Program-made: the position numbers and the translations under genes
Notes under the pieces: model-generated
Database searches by the model: none
What the model was told of the DNA's origin: nothing
Seen by the model: the letters and a program-made list of their open reading frames with translations, nothing else
Shown here: positions 18,414 to 28,200 of the stretch, piece by piece
How the letters are laid out: each line of letters starts with the position of its first letter
Numbering within the stretch: position 1 is the first letter of the stretch
Assembly: GCA_900769615.1 (NCBI GenBank)
Contig: CAAGHH010000001.1
Span: forward strand, 186,001-250,000
Length of the DNA: 64,000 bases
Source: Selenomonadales bacterium
GTDB lineage: Bacteria; Bacillota; Negativicutes; Selenomonadales; Selenomonadaceae
Direction of reading: 5' to 3'

Positions 18414-20378
18414 ATGGCAAAAGAAACGCATGAATTTCAAGCAGAAACCAAACAGCTGTTGGATCTTATGATTCACTCGATTTATACTAATCATGAAATC
18501 TTTTTGCGGGAACTTATTTCCAATGCATCAGATGCAATAGATAAAGTGCACTTTGCAAGTCTCACTAATCGGGAGATTTTAGAGGGTGACGATAAATTTG
18601 AAATTTATCTTGAGCCTGATGCTGAAGCACACACTTTGACGATTGCTGATAATGGTATTGGTATGAGTCGCGAGGAAGTAATCGAAAATATTGGTACAAT
18701 TGCTAAATCTGGTACTAAGGCTTTTATGGAACAGTTAAAGAAAGCTAAAGAAGCCAGTGAAAATGGTGAAAACAGCACCGATAAAGATCTTATAGGTCAG
18801 TTTGGTGTAGGGTTCTATTCGGCTTTTATGGTAGCTGATGATGTTATCATTGAAACGCGCAAAGCTGGGGAAGAGCAAGCAACTCGCTGGGAATCTAAAG
18901 GTGATGGTTCCTATACCATTGAAGATTGCGACAAAGAAAAGCGTGGTACGACAATTACGATTAAACTAGGCAAGGATTTTTATGGCGATGAAGCCGAAGA
19001 AAATTATACGGATACCTATAAGCTGGAAAGTCTGGTTAAAAAATATTCAGATTATGTCCGCTATCCGATTAAAATGAATTTTACCTTTGAAGAAACGCCG
19101 AAGGATGCAGATGGCAAGGAAATAGAAGGCGCTGAAAAGGTAAAGAAGATTGAGCTGCGGACGCTTAACTCCATGCAGCCACTGTGGACTAAAAACAAAT
19201 CAGATATAAAAGATGAAGAATATGAAGAATTCTTCAAAAATCAATTTCATGAGTGGGAAAAACCGATGGAGGTTTTCCATACTCATGCCGAAGGCTCGGT
19301 TGAATATACTGCTTTGTTAGCTATTCCGGCTCATGCACCGTTTAATCTGTATCATACGGATTATGAGCCAGGCTTGCAGCTTTATTCACGGCATGTATTT
19401 ATCATGGATAAATGTAAAGATCTACTGCCGGATTATTTGCGGTTTATGAAAGGTCTGGTAGATTCGCCAGATTTGTCGCTTAATATTTCGCGTGAACTGT
19501 TGCAGCAGAGCCGTGAGCTTAAAGTTATCGGCAAGGCTTTAGAGAAAAATATCTTGAAAACGCTTGGCCGCAAGATGAAAAATAAACGCGAGGATTATGA
19601 AAAGTTCTGGAATGAATATGGTAAATCCTTAAAAATTGGTGTTTACAACAGCATGTATGCTGGCAGTGATACGATAGATAAATTAAAAGATTTGCTGCTG
19701 TTCTTAAGCTCCAAGGACGAAAAGCTGGTTTCGCTTAAAGAATATGTGGAGAGAATGCCGGAAAGTCAAAAGAAAATTTATTATGCAACGGCTAAGGATA
19801 AAGCAACTATCGAGAGTCTGCCACAGATGGAAACATTGCGGGATAAAGGCATCGAGGTATTGTATTTACTAGATCCAGTTGATGAGTTCTGTATTGAGAC
19901 ATTGCGTGAATATGAAGGCAAGACGTTCCATTCGATAAGCCGAGGCGATCTTGATTTAGATGATGCTGAAAGTCAGGAAGTAAAGAAAGAAACGGAAGAC
20001 ATTCAAAAGAAAAATGATGACTTAATGAAAGACATCAAAGAGGCTTTAGGCGATAAAGTAGCAAATGTTAAAGTTTCTTCCCGTCTAAAATCAAGTGCGG
20101 TCTGCTTGGTAGCTGATGAAGCTGGTCCGTCTCTTTCGATGGAGCAGACATTTGCTGAGATGAATAATCCTATGTTCAAGGCACAGCGAATCCTGGAAAT
20201 CAATCCGCATCATGAGCTGTTCACGCGTTTACAGACATTGCATAATGCTGGCAAGGATAGTCAGGAATTTAAAGATTATTGTGATCTTTTGTATACGCAG
20301 GCATTGCTGATAGAAGGAATTTTACCGGAAAATCCAGTCGATTTTGCTAATAAGCTGGCAAAATTAATGGCTAAATAA
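18414..20378 (+). CDS. htpG: Molecular chaperone HtpG (Hsp90)
   Basis: ATP-dependent homodimeric cytosolic chaperone, 654 aa. GHKL ATPase motifs are visible: LISNASDAIDK, DNGIGMSREEV, GTIAKSGTKAF and GQFGVGFYSAFMV. Middle-domain motifs (LNISRELLQQ) and the C-terminal dimerisation region follow, and the length fits the family. GAGAGG lies upstream of ATG 18414. The CIRCE element puts it under HrcA, unlike Bacillus subtilis, where htpG is outside the HrcA regulon. Confidence 0.97.
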   Translation: MAKETHEFQAETKQLLDLMIHSIYTNHEIFLRELISNASDAIDKVHFASLTNREILEGDDKFEIYLEPDAEAHTLTIADNGIGMSREEVIENIGTIAKSGTKAFMEQLKKAKEASENGENSTDKDLIGQFGVGFYSAFMVADDVIIETRKAGEEQATRWESKGDGSYTIEDCDKEKRGTTITIKLGKDFYGDEAEENYTDTYKLESLVKKYSDYVRYPIKMNFTFEETPKDADGKEIEGAEKVKKIELRTLNSMQPLWTKNKSDIKDEEYEEFFKNQFHEWEKPMEVFHTHAEGSVEYTALLAIPAHAPFNLYHTDYEPGLQLYSRHVFIMDKCKDLLPDYLRFMKGLVDSPDLSLNISRELLQQSRELKVIGKALEKNILKTLGRKMKNKREDYEKFWNEYGKSLKIGVYNSMYAGSDTIDKLKDLLLFLSSKDEKLVSLKEYVERMPESQKKIYYATAKDKATIESLPQMETLRDKGIEVLYLLDPVDEFCIETLREYEGKTFHSISRGDLDLDDAESQEVKKETEDIQKKNDDLMKDIKEALGDKVANVKVSSRLKSSAVCLVADEAGPSLSMEQTFAEMNNPMFKAQRILEINPHHELFTRLQTLHNAGKDSQEFKDYCDLLYTQALLIEGILPENPVDFANKLAKLMAK

Positions 20379-20412
20379 GATCCAAAAGCAATTGATTGAT
20401 TGCTGAAATAAA

Positions 20413-20481
20413 AGAAAACCTGTGAAAACTGCTTAATTGGAAAATGCAAGATTAAGTCAGTTAAAAGCAGGTTTTTTTTTG
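20413..20481 (+). terminator. Long-stem terminator after htpG
   Basis: AAAACCTG pairs with CAGGTTTT, and inner AACTG and TTAAT pair with CAGTT and ATTAA, making an interrupted hairpin of about 65 bases that ends in nine T. Confidence 0.8.
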
Positions 20482-20597
20482 CCTTTGTCGAATATGAAAA
20501 ATATGCATTAAGTTTATGTATAAAAAGACTAATAAAGCATATTATACTAAACTTGTATACGTGATAATATAAAGAGAAATGTATGGAGGGATATACC

Positions 20598-21344
20598 ATG
20601 GTAATGCAGCCAACGAAAACTGACTTTGATGTTATGATTGAAAAATTAGTGGACTTGGGTGATCAGATGCAGATGGAAGGTCACAATAAGGATGCTAAGA
20701 AACTGGAAGCTGCTGTAGAGCTGCTGACTTGGGCTGAGGAACATATGAATAGTGACATACTTACATGTATAGAAAATCGTCACAGCACGCGTAAATTTAA
20801 GCAGGATAAAGTAGCCGATGAGTTATTGGAAAGCGTTGTTTTAGCTGGTCGTCAGGCACCCAGTGGCAAAAATAAACAGCAAAATCATTTCCTGGTAATA
20901 AGAGATAAGGATGTTATCAATAAACTTATCATGCTGGTAAAAGATGAATTTGCTAAAATGGAGGTTACTCCGGAAAATGAAGATGATATCGGCGGTTCAA
21001 TAACATTAGCTAAAAAAGGCAAATATGATTTTTGTTACAATGCACCGGTACTCATTGTGGTAGCCAATCAGGAAAATTATGGCAATAATATTGCTGATGT
21101 CAGCTGTGCTATGCAGAATATGATGCTGGCAGCCAATGCGCTTAATCTTGGCAGCTGCTGGATAAATCAGTTACGCTGGTTAAATGATAATCAGGTTATT
21201 AATGATTATTTGTATAGCCTTGGTATGCGTGAGGGGGAAAAAGTATATGCATCGCTGGCCGTAGGTTATGCTGATAGCGCTAGCGGACTGCCTAATCGTA
21301 AGGCGCTCAGGATGCAAGGTAATAGTGTTCGTTATATTGGCTAA
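20598..21344 (+). CDS. Nitroreductase-family flavoprotein
   Basis: FMN-dependent NAD(P)H oxidoreductase, 248 aa. The first 55 residues are an extra helical segment (VDLGDQMQMEGHNKDAKKLEAAVELLTWAEEH). The nitroreductase fold follows: IENRHSTRKFKQDKV with the FMN-phosphate-binding RHSTR, AGRQAPSGKNKQ, and NMMLAANALNLGSCWINQL. ATG 20598 has GGAGGG 7 bases upstream; an ATG at 20583 overlaps that site. Physiological substrate is unknown. The N-terminal extension is unusual for the family and may mediate dimerisation. Confidence 0.88.
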   Translation: MVMQPTKTDFDVMIEKLVDLGDQMQMEGHNKDAKKLEAAVELLTWAEEHMNSDILTCIENRHSTRKFKQDKVADELLESVVLAGRQAPSGKNKQQNHFLVIRDKDVINKLIMLVKDEFAKMEVTPENEDDIGGSITLAKKGKYDFCYNAPVLIVVANQENYGNNIADVSCAMQNMMLAANALNLGSCWINQLRWLNDNQVINDYLYSLGMREGEKVYASLAVGYADSASGLPNRKALRMQGNSVRYIG

Positions 21345-21361
21345 AACATAGTGATGGTGGA

Positions 21362-21577
21362 TTGATGGCGCTTAATAAGCGAGGAAAGGGCATAATACTG
21401 GCGCTGCTCGGTGGCAGCTTTGGGGGTGGTTCCGGTGTCGCTTGGCAGTATTTATTGCAAGATTGCGGGTTTGCTACGATATTATCGGTTTGGTTATTAG
21501 GGCAGTCATTTGAGCTAATGGACATGATTGGCAGTTTATGTATACTTATTACGGTATTTATTTTAGCCAAACGTTAA
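21362..21577 (+). pseudogene. Internally deleted DMT/EamA-type transporter remnant
   Basis: A 70-aa frame that joins what looks like the first helix of a drug/metabolite transporter (RGKGIILALLGGSFGGGSGVAWQYLL) to its last one (ATILSVWLLGQSFELMDMIGSLCILITVFILAK). Full-length members have about ten helices and 290 residues, so roughly 220 codons are missing between them, with the frame kept. It has only a weak ribosome site and starts 17 bases after the nitroreductase gene. It is probably non-functional, although a two-helix SMR-like product is not excluded. Confidence 0.6.
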
Positions 21578-21604
21578 AATTTGATAACTTTAGGGTATAA
21601 TAAA

Positions 21605-21633
21605 TTGACATCATTTTAGGCACGTGCTATTAT
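21605..21633 (+). promoter_or_regulatory. Promoter of the HMA2/P-ATPase cluster
   Basis: TTGACA 21605-21610, 17 bases, TATTAT 21628-21633, about 95 bases before the first gene of the cluster. Confidence 0.75.
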
Positions 21634-21725
21634 TGTAGAGTGATAAAAGATAAAGATAATACTTATCAATGCAGAACGAAAATATTCTGCCATTTATCAC
21701 TAAAAATTATCGAGGAGGAGTTAAA

Positions 21726-21932
21726 ATGTTTCAGAAGACAGATTTTTGGATTGGTTTAGCTGTAGGTGCGGTAGCTGGTATTTTTGGTTATCGTTTCATG
21801 CAGGAGCGTGAGCAGCAGATGGCAGCTTTGCAGCAGGCAGCACCAGCTGCTGAATTGCCAGTAGCTGAACTTCAGCGTCAAAAAGAAGAGCTTGAAGATT
21901 TAATTGCAGCTCAGGAAGCTAAGAAAAACTGA
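21726..21932 (+). CDS. Small single-helix membrane protein (YtxH-like), first gene of the P-ATPase cluster
   Basis: A 68-aa product: one N-terminal hydrophobic helix (WIGLAVGAVAGIFGYRF), then a cytoplasmic Ala/Gln/Glu-rich helical tail (QREEQQMAAL-type, ending LEDLIAAQEAKK) likely to be coiled coil. GAGGAGGAG lies just upstream of ATG 21726, a strong ribosome site. Such small proteins accompany HMA2-type P-ATPases in other anaerobes; a role as accessory subunit is inference. A hairpin 28 bases downstream could reduce read-through to the rest of the cluster. Confidence 0.75.
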   Translation: MFQKTDFWIGLAVGAVAGIFGYRFMQEREQQMAALQQAAPAAELPVAELQRQKEELEDLIAAQEAKKN

Positions 21933-21959
21933 TTTTCTTGCTAGCAAAGCAACAAGGAG

Positions 21960-21994
21960 GGAGACTGCCAGAGATTTTTTGGCAGTCTCTTTCT
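21960..21994 (+). terminator. Hairpin between first and second gene of the P-ATPase cluster
   Basis: AGACTGCCA and TGGCAGTCT form a 9-bp stem with an A/T loop, followed by CTTTCTGC, an imperfect U tract. It may be a partial terminator giving excess expression of the small membrane protein. Confidence 0.55.
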
Positions 21995-22018
21995 GCAAAA
22001 ACAGGAGGGAACATTGGC

Positions 22019-22318
22019 GTGAGCTTAATAGGAAGTTTTCAGATTCCTACCACGGCTTTGGATTTATTTATCCGGTCAGTAGAGATATCATCATATATAC
22101 CCGGCAGAGTGAGGCTGCATAGCAAAAAATTAGTTAATAATCCTGATTTGGAGCAACAGGTAAAAGCGCAGTTAGGGGCTTTTGCTGAGTTAGATGAGAT
22201 TGAAACGAGTACAGTTACTGGCTCGATACTTATTAAATACAAGCCGGAGCAGCTACAAAAAAATGCTGAATTGCGCAAGGTAGAGGATTATATCAAAATG
22301 AACGCAAGGAGGAAATAA
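22019..22318 (+). CDS. HMA2-like (heavy-metal-associated fold) protein without CxxC
   Basis: A 99-aa protein. Residues about 24-80 follow the ferredoxin-like HMA2 pattern: YIPGRVRLHSKKL, a helix LEQQVKAQLGAF, then the strand pair IETSTVTGSILIKY. The canonical metal-binding CxxC loop is absent. Start GTG 22019 has GGAGGGA 9 bases upstream. It precedes a second HMA-like protein and a P-type ATPase. The family is poorly characterised; metal binding should not be assumed. Confidence 0.72.
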   Translation: MSLIGSFQIPTTALDLFIRSVEISSYIPGRVRLHSKKLVNNPDLEQQVKAQLGAFAELDEIETSTVTGSILIKYKPEQLQKNAELRKVEDYIKMNARRK

Positions 22319-22322
22319 TAAT

Positions 22323-22970
22323 ATGTCCTATGTTTCAGGATTTATGATGGGAGCCGCGATAGGCAAAAGTATTCGCCAAATGTTTGAAAGCAGCGAAACG
22401 GCAGCTATAAAAGCTAAGGGGCGAGCTGCTGCAATAAAACCAGTCGAACCTTTGGCTTTGGTGGCTAAAACTGCTGGCAGAAGGCGTTATCGGGCAGTGA
22501 TGTCGCCGGCTTTAGCCAAGTTATTAGAGGAAAAACTTAATAAGTTAAATTTTTTGTTAAGCGTTAAGATTAATGCTGTCAGCGGCAGCTTGCTTTTTAC
22601 TTACGACCCAGCTGACGAAATAAAGATGGATGCCTTAGCCGCTTGGATGAAGAATCATGTATTTACACCACAGACTGGTAATGGTAAAAATACCAAAGTT
22701 ACTATGATTAAAAAGGATGCTGAACTGGAGCCTAATATGCCGGCTGAGGCACATGCTGGCAGTATTACGCGCAGTATTCGCAATATGGCACGTTCCTTTA
22801 GTGCCTGGATAAAGGATCATACTTGTGGCTGGTTTGATATAAGCTCAATAGCGTCGCTGATGTTTTTATTCCGCGGGCTGCGCAAGATGATTTTAACTAA
22901 GCAATATCCGTCGGGAGCGCAGATGCTTTGGTGGGCGTTGTCATTAATGAGAGGATGGCGTACTGTATGA
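22323..22970 (+). CDS. HMA-like membrane-associated protein of the P-ATPase cluster
   Basis: A 215-aa protein. It begins with a Gly-rich hydrophobic stretch (SGFMMGAAIGKSI). Residues about 55-115 form a second HMA2-like unit (RRRYRAVMSPALAKLLEEKL, then VSGSLLFTYDP). A Lys-rich linker and a C-terminal hydrophobic segment (ISSIASLMFLFRGL; MLWWALSLMRGW) follow. No CxxC is present. Its stop TGA overlaps the ATG of the ATPase gene (ATGA), so translation is coupled. Fused or clustered HMA2 units next to an ATPase suggest regulatory or assembly domains. Function is unknown. Confidence 0.65.
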   Translation: MSYVSGFMMGAAIGKSIRQMFESSETAAIKAKGRAAAIKPVEPLALVAKTAGRRRYRAVMSPALAKLLEEKLNKLNFLLSVKINAVSGSLLFTYDPADEIKMDALAAWMKNHVFTPQTGNGKNTKVTMIKKDAELEPNMPAEAHAGSITRSIRNMARSFSAWIKDHTCGWFDISSIASLMFLFRGLRKMILTKQYPSGAQMLWWALSLMRGWRTV

Positions 22971-25063
22971 TGTACAGAAGCTGTTATTTTAATTTGCAAG
23001 CAGTTTTAGGCCGGGAAAAACGGGCGGTGCTGGCTGCTAGAATCCGCCGGTTTAACGGGATAAAAGCAGTAGTTGTCAACGAAAAAAGGATTCAGCTGTG
23101 GTATCGTGGCAATATAGCGATTAAATCAATTCAAAAGCTAATAATTGCAACTGTGCAACAAGCAAAAGAGGAAGCGGTAAAACCAGCTGAGCGTTTGGCA
23201 GCGTATCGGCGTGAGGCAGTATTTTCCTTGGCTTGTTTTGCGGGGATGCAGGTGTTAAAAAGAACCTCACCGGAAATTTTTGCTAGTCTGAAAATTGTTC
23301 GCAGTCTGGTAGTCTTAGGTATTGCCCGTGATTTTATAAAAAATGGTGTGCAAGGGGTCGTAAAGGAGCATCAGCCTAATGCTGACACGCTTACGGCAAC
23401 GGCGGTTATTGCGTCCGTATTAGCGGGAAAACCGGAATCAAGTCTTACCTTGCTGGCACTTTCCAATGGTGCTGAAATGTTGACGAGTTATGCTGCTGAG
23501 CGGGCTCGTACTCATATATCAGGTCTATTATCCCTGGATCAGCGATATGTTTGGCTGGTAACTGGTGACGTTGAGCACAAGGTTCCGATTGAGCAGGTCA
23601 AAGCTGGCGATATTATTGCGGCGCATACGGGTGAAAAAATCGTTATTGATGGTCATGTGCTTACAGGTGATGCGGCAGTAAACCAGGCTTCAATAACCGG
23701 TGAATCTAATCCGGCTATGAAGCATAAAGGTTCACCAGTCTATGCTGGCAGTGTAGTTGAAGCTGGTGAACTGGTGATAAAGGTTGAAAAAGTTGGTAAA
23801 GATACATCACTTGCCCATATAGTGCATCTAGTCGAAGAAGCCCAGACCCGCAAGGCACCAGTGCAGAATTTTGCCGATCAGATGGCAAATTTTCTAGTAC
23901 CAGTATCGTTTTTGGGGGCGGCAATAGTTTATGGTGCTACGCGTGATTGGCAGCGGGTGCTGAACCTTTTGTTTATTGATTTTTCCTGTGGCTTAAAGCT
24001 TTCAACGGCAACGGCTATATCAGCAGCTATAGCTGCGGCAGCTAAACGGGGGATTTTAGTAAAGGGCGGTAATTATATCGAATCGCTGGCTGAAACTGAT
24101 ACGGTAGTACTAGACAAGACCGGTACGCTTACTGTTGGCGTGCCACAAATTTCCTTTATCCGTACAGCCCCCAATATTGATGAAAAAGAATTGATTTTGC
24201 TGGCGGCATCAGCCGAGCAGCATTCGGTGCATCCATTGGCGGTAGCTATTCAGAAGTATGTCAAGGAGCAAGGCTGGGAAACACCGCATCATAAGACTAC
24301 TAAGACCATAGTTGCGCGGGGAATGGAAGCTGATGTCCCGAATTTTGAAAATTATTTGGGTGGTTATGTAAGAGTTGGCAGTCGTAAATTCTTGGCGGAA
24401 AATGGTATAAATGGCGTGGAAGCTTTAGCTAACGGCCTGCAAGGTAAAAATCTATTATACGTTGCGCGGGATAAAGAACTCATTGGTATCATTGGCATTG
24501 AAGATCCGGTGCGTCCAAATATGAAAAAGACGCTTAACAGGATGCGTCGTTATGGTATTGATGAGATAGTTATGCTGACAGGTGACTCAAAACCAGTGGC
24601 AGCAGAAGTGGCTCGCAATATGGATATAGATTCGTATCATGCGGAAATTTTACCTGAGGATAAATCAACTTATGTCAATCAGCTTAAACAGCGGGGAACT
24701 GTTATGATGGTTGGCGATGGTATAAATGATGCACCAGCTTTGGCATTTGCTGATGTTGGCGTATCACTCGGCGGTAGGCAGACTGATATTGCGGCTGAGT
24801 CATCAGCGGTAACTATTCATTCAGAAGATCCTGCAAGATTAATGGAAGCCTTACAGTTAGGACGCAGGACAATGGATCTAGTGCATCAAAATTTTATGGC
24901 AACCATTTTAGTAAATTCAGCAGCAATGCTGCTAGGAGCACTGGGGCGTATTAATCCGCTGTGGGCGGCAGTTATCCACAATACTGCGACCTTGGCCGTT
25001 GTCCTCAATAGTTGCCGGATATTGCGGACAGAAAGAAATAAGTTTGTTCGTCGTCGGCGCTGA
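22967..25063 (+). CDS. P1B-like P-type ATPase with SCG in place of the CPx motif
   Basis: A cation-transporting ATPase of 698 aa. The N-terminus holds another degenerate HMA2-like unit (RSCYFNLQAVLGREKRAVLAARI, then IKAVVVNEKRIQLWY). The catalytic core is complete: ITGESNP in the actuator domain, phosphorylation Asp383 in DKTGTLTVG, a P1B-type HP pair (SVHPLA) in the nucleotide domain, and Asp584 in VGDGINDAPALA. The transport helix that carries CPC/CPH/SPC in known metal pumps reads FSCGLKLSTATA (Cys341). Substrate therefore cannot be assigned from known classes. Start ATG 22967 overlaps the previous stop; ATG 22955 is in frame too. Confidence 0.88.
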   Translation: MMYRSCYFNLQAVLGREKRAVLAARIRRFNGIKAVVVNEKRIQLWYRGNIAIKSIQKLIIATVQQAKEEAVKPAERLAAYRREAVFSLACFAGMQVLKRTSPEIFASLKIVRSLVVLGIARDFIKNGVQGVVKEHQPNADTLTATAVIASVLAGKPESSLTLLALSNGAEMLTSYAAERARTHISGLLSLDQRYVWLVTGDVEHKVPIEQVKAGDIIAAHTGEKIVIDGHVLTGDAAVNQASITGESNPAMKHKGSPVYAGSVVEAGELVIKVEKVGKDTSLAHIVHLVEEAQTRKAPVQNFADQMANFLVPVSFLGAAIVYGATRDWQRVLNLLFIDFSCGLKLSTATAISAAIAAAAKRGILVKGGNYIESLAETDTVVLDKTGTLTVGVPQISFIRTAPNIDEKELILLAASAEQHSVHPLAVAIQKYVKEQGWETPHHKTTKTIVARGMEADVPNFENYLGGYVRVGSRKFLAENGINGVEALANGLQGKNLLYVARDKELIGIIGIEDPVRPNMKKTLNRMRRYGIDEIVMLTGDSKPVAAEVARNMDIDSYHAEILPEDKSTYVNQLKQRGTVMMVGDGINDAPALAFADVGVSLGGRQTDIAAESSAVTIHSEDPARLMEALQLGRRTMDLVHQNFMATILVNSAAMLLGALGRINPLWAAVIHNTATLAVVLNSCRILRTERNKFVRRRR

Positions 25064-25085
25064 ATTAAAAGATTTATTATTGTTT

Positions 25086-25120
25086 GCATCGTTATTACTT
25101 TGATAACGATGCTTTTTTTG
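25086..25120 (+). terminator. Terminator after the P-type ATPase gene
   Basis: GCATCGTTAT and ATAACGATGC form a perfect 10-bp stem with loop TACTTTG, followed by seven T. Confidence 0.93.
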
Positions 25121-25140
25121 CAATTTTAACATATTTACCC

Positions 25141-25193
25141 TTGTTAGTTATTGTTCATTCGTGTATAATATAGCTTGTAAAGAAAACGTTTAC
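25141..25193 (+). promoter_or_regulatory. lacZ promoter and candidate LacI/CcpA-family operator
   Basis: TTGTTA 25141-25146, 17 bases, TATAAT 25164-25169. About 12 bases further, where transcription starts, lies GAAAACGTTTAC (25182-25193), nearly palindromic with the central CG typical of LacI/GalR-family and catabolite (cre-like) operators. Binding there would block initiation. The regulator is not in this window. Confidence 0.6.
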
Positions 25194-25211
25194 CGTATGG
25201 AGGATGAAGAA

Positions 25212-28200
25212 ATGACAAAGCAGAGTTTTTCCATAGCGAATTTAGCTAATCCAGAATTTTTTGTCGAAAATCGGTTGCCAGCGCATAGTGACCATGATTT
25301 TTATGCTGACAAAGCGGAAATGGTACGCAATGTATCATCATTTCAACGAACTTTAGATGGTTTATGGTATTTTAACTATGCTAAAAATACGGATTTGCGT
25401 CCTAGCGGATTTGAAGCAGTAGATTATGATTGTCATAATTGGGAAACGATTCGGGTGCCGGCACATTGGCAAATGGAAGGTTATGGTGTGCCGCAGTATA
25501 CTAATGTAATTTATCCTTGGGATGGTCATGAAGCGGTAAAACCAGGGCAAATTCCGCAAAAGGATAATCCTACTGGGTCTTACGTGAAATACTTTGTTTT
25601 GCCAGCTGGCTGGGAAAACGCCTGCATATCATTTAAGGGCGCAGAATCAGCTATGGCGGTATGGCTTAATGGGCATTACGTCGGTTATAGCGAGGACAGT
25701 TTTACGCCAAGTGATTTTGACTTGACGCCATATTTGGTAAAAGGTGAAAATAAACTGGCAGTTCAGGTTTATCGCTTTAGCTCCGGAAGCTGGCTTGAAG
25801 ATCAGGACTTTTGGCGGTTTGGCGGTTTGTTTAGAGAGGTAGTGCTTTATACCAAACCGGCTATTCATATTGAGGATATTTGGGCCAAGGCAAAACCAGT
25901 AAACGATTACCAAGATGGTGAATTGACGCTGGCAGTAAAATGGAATGATAGCAGCAATAAAAATTATCTGCTTGAAGTATTAGATAATGCTGGCAAGTTA
26001 GTGCATAGTCAAAAATATGCTGCTGATAGTGAGAAATCAGAAATTAAAGTAGAATTTAAAGATATTGAGCTTTGGAGTGCTGAACAGCCGAATCTTTATC
26101 AGCTGATTATAACTGTCTTTACGGCAACTGGATCGGTAAGTGAGGTAGTAACACTGGCTACAGGTTTCCGTGAATTTAAATTAGACGGTAACATAATGAA
26201 ACTTAATGGCAAGAGGATTGTGTTTAAAGGAACTAATCGGCATGAGTTTGACTGCTACCGCGGACGGGCGATAGATCCGGCAGCTTTTGAGCAGGATATC
26301 ATAACCATGAAACGGCATAATATAAATGCTTTGCGTTGTTCGCATTATCCTAATTCCAGTTATATTTATAAGCTTTGTGACCGTTATGGCATTTATGTTA
26401 TTGATGAAACTAATTTAGAGACGCATGGGACTTGGCAAAAAAATGGTCTTTTAGCAAAGGATGAAAATACACTGCCAAATGATCATCCAGAGTGGCAGGA
26501 AATAATTCTTGATCGAGCTAAATCAATGCTCGAAAGAGATAAAAACCACGCAGCGATACTGATTTGGTCCTGCGGTAATGAATCCTGTGGTGGCAAGGAT
26601 ATTTACAATATGAGTGAGTATTTCCGTAAAACGGATCCATCACGGCTGGTGCATTATGAAAGTATTTTCTGGGATAGACGCTATAATGCTACTAGTGATA
26701 TGGAAAGCCAGATGTATACTAAAGTAGCTGACATCAAAAAGTTTTTAGCAGAGCATCGTGATAAACCGTTTATTTGCTGCGAATACACTCATTCGATGGG
26801 CAATAGCAATGGTGGTATGCATAAATATACTGAGCTTACGGAAACTGAGCCTTTATATCAAGGTGGCTTTATTTGGGATTTTGTTGACCAGGCTATTTAT
26901 TATAAGGACAGATATGGTAATGATGCCTTAGGCTATGGTGGTGACTTTGGCGATCGTTCTTGTGATTATAATTTTAGTGGTAATGGTATCTTATTTGCTG
27001 ATCGTACACTCACGACTAAATTGCAGGATGTAAAATATAATTATCAAAATTTCAGTTTGGATGTTGCTGCTGATAAAGTGACTATCAGCAATAAGAGCTT
27101 GTTCACTAATGCAGCTGAGTATGAAATGCATATTGAGCTGGCGCTTGAAGGCAAAGTGCTTTGGGAAAAAACGATGCCAGCACCGAGCATTGCGCCTGGC
27201 GAAACCAAGGAGATAGCACTTGATTTCCTGCCACTTAGTGATGCTGGCGAAGAAGCAGTTACGGTTTCACTTTGCTTAGCTAGTGACACGCTTTGGGCGA
27301 AACGCGGGTTTGAAGTAGCTTTTGGTCAAGGCGTATGGGAAGTTGATGAACTGGAACTTCCAGCAGCTGCTGATGCTTTGGAAGCATTTGATTACGGCAA
27401 GAGCACAAATGTTTTGTCGTATAGTAAAAATGCGGAACTTGAAACTAAAAACAGCAATACTTTGACCATAGTGCAAGGCGATATGAACCTTGGCGTACAA
27501 GGTGAAGGTTTTGCAATTATGTTCTCAAGTGCACAGGGAAATCTTATTTCGTATAAGTATAATGGGGTGGAATTTATTGATGATATGCCTAAACCATCCT
27601 TCTGGCGGGCTCCTGTTGACAATGATTATGGCAGCCGCCGCGATTTTGCTTTGGCACAATGGAAATTGGCCAGCCTGTATCGTCGCTGTGTGAAAAAAGA
27701 ACTAAAAGTCGATGGTAAATGGCAGGAAGTAAACTTCTATGGGCAGTTAGGGATAAAAACCTACACTGCCGCTGAGGTGGCTGTGCGCTTTACTTTTGAG
27801 CTGGCTACTCAGCCTGTTGCCGTGTGCACGGTGACTTATACGGTGAATATGGAAGGCGCGATAAAGACCGAGCTTGATTATGAAAAAGTCGCTGAGCTTC
27901 CAGAATTGCCAGATTTTGCAATGATTTTCACCTTGCCAGCTGAATATGACCGTATTAGCTTCTATGGTTATGGTCCAGCTGATAACTATATTGACCGGCA
28001 GGAAGGTGTTAAGCTGGGCATTTACCAGACGACGACGCAAAAAGAAATACAGCCATATCTAATGCCACAGGAATGTGGTAATCATGGTGGTATTCGCTGG
28101 TTTGCAGTCACGGATAAACGTGGTCGTGGTTTGAAATTATATGGTGATGTGCCATTTGAAGCCTCAGCGTTACCATATTCAGCGCATGAACTGGAAAATG

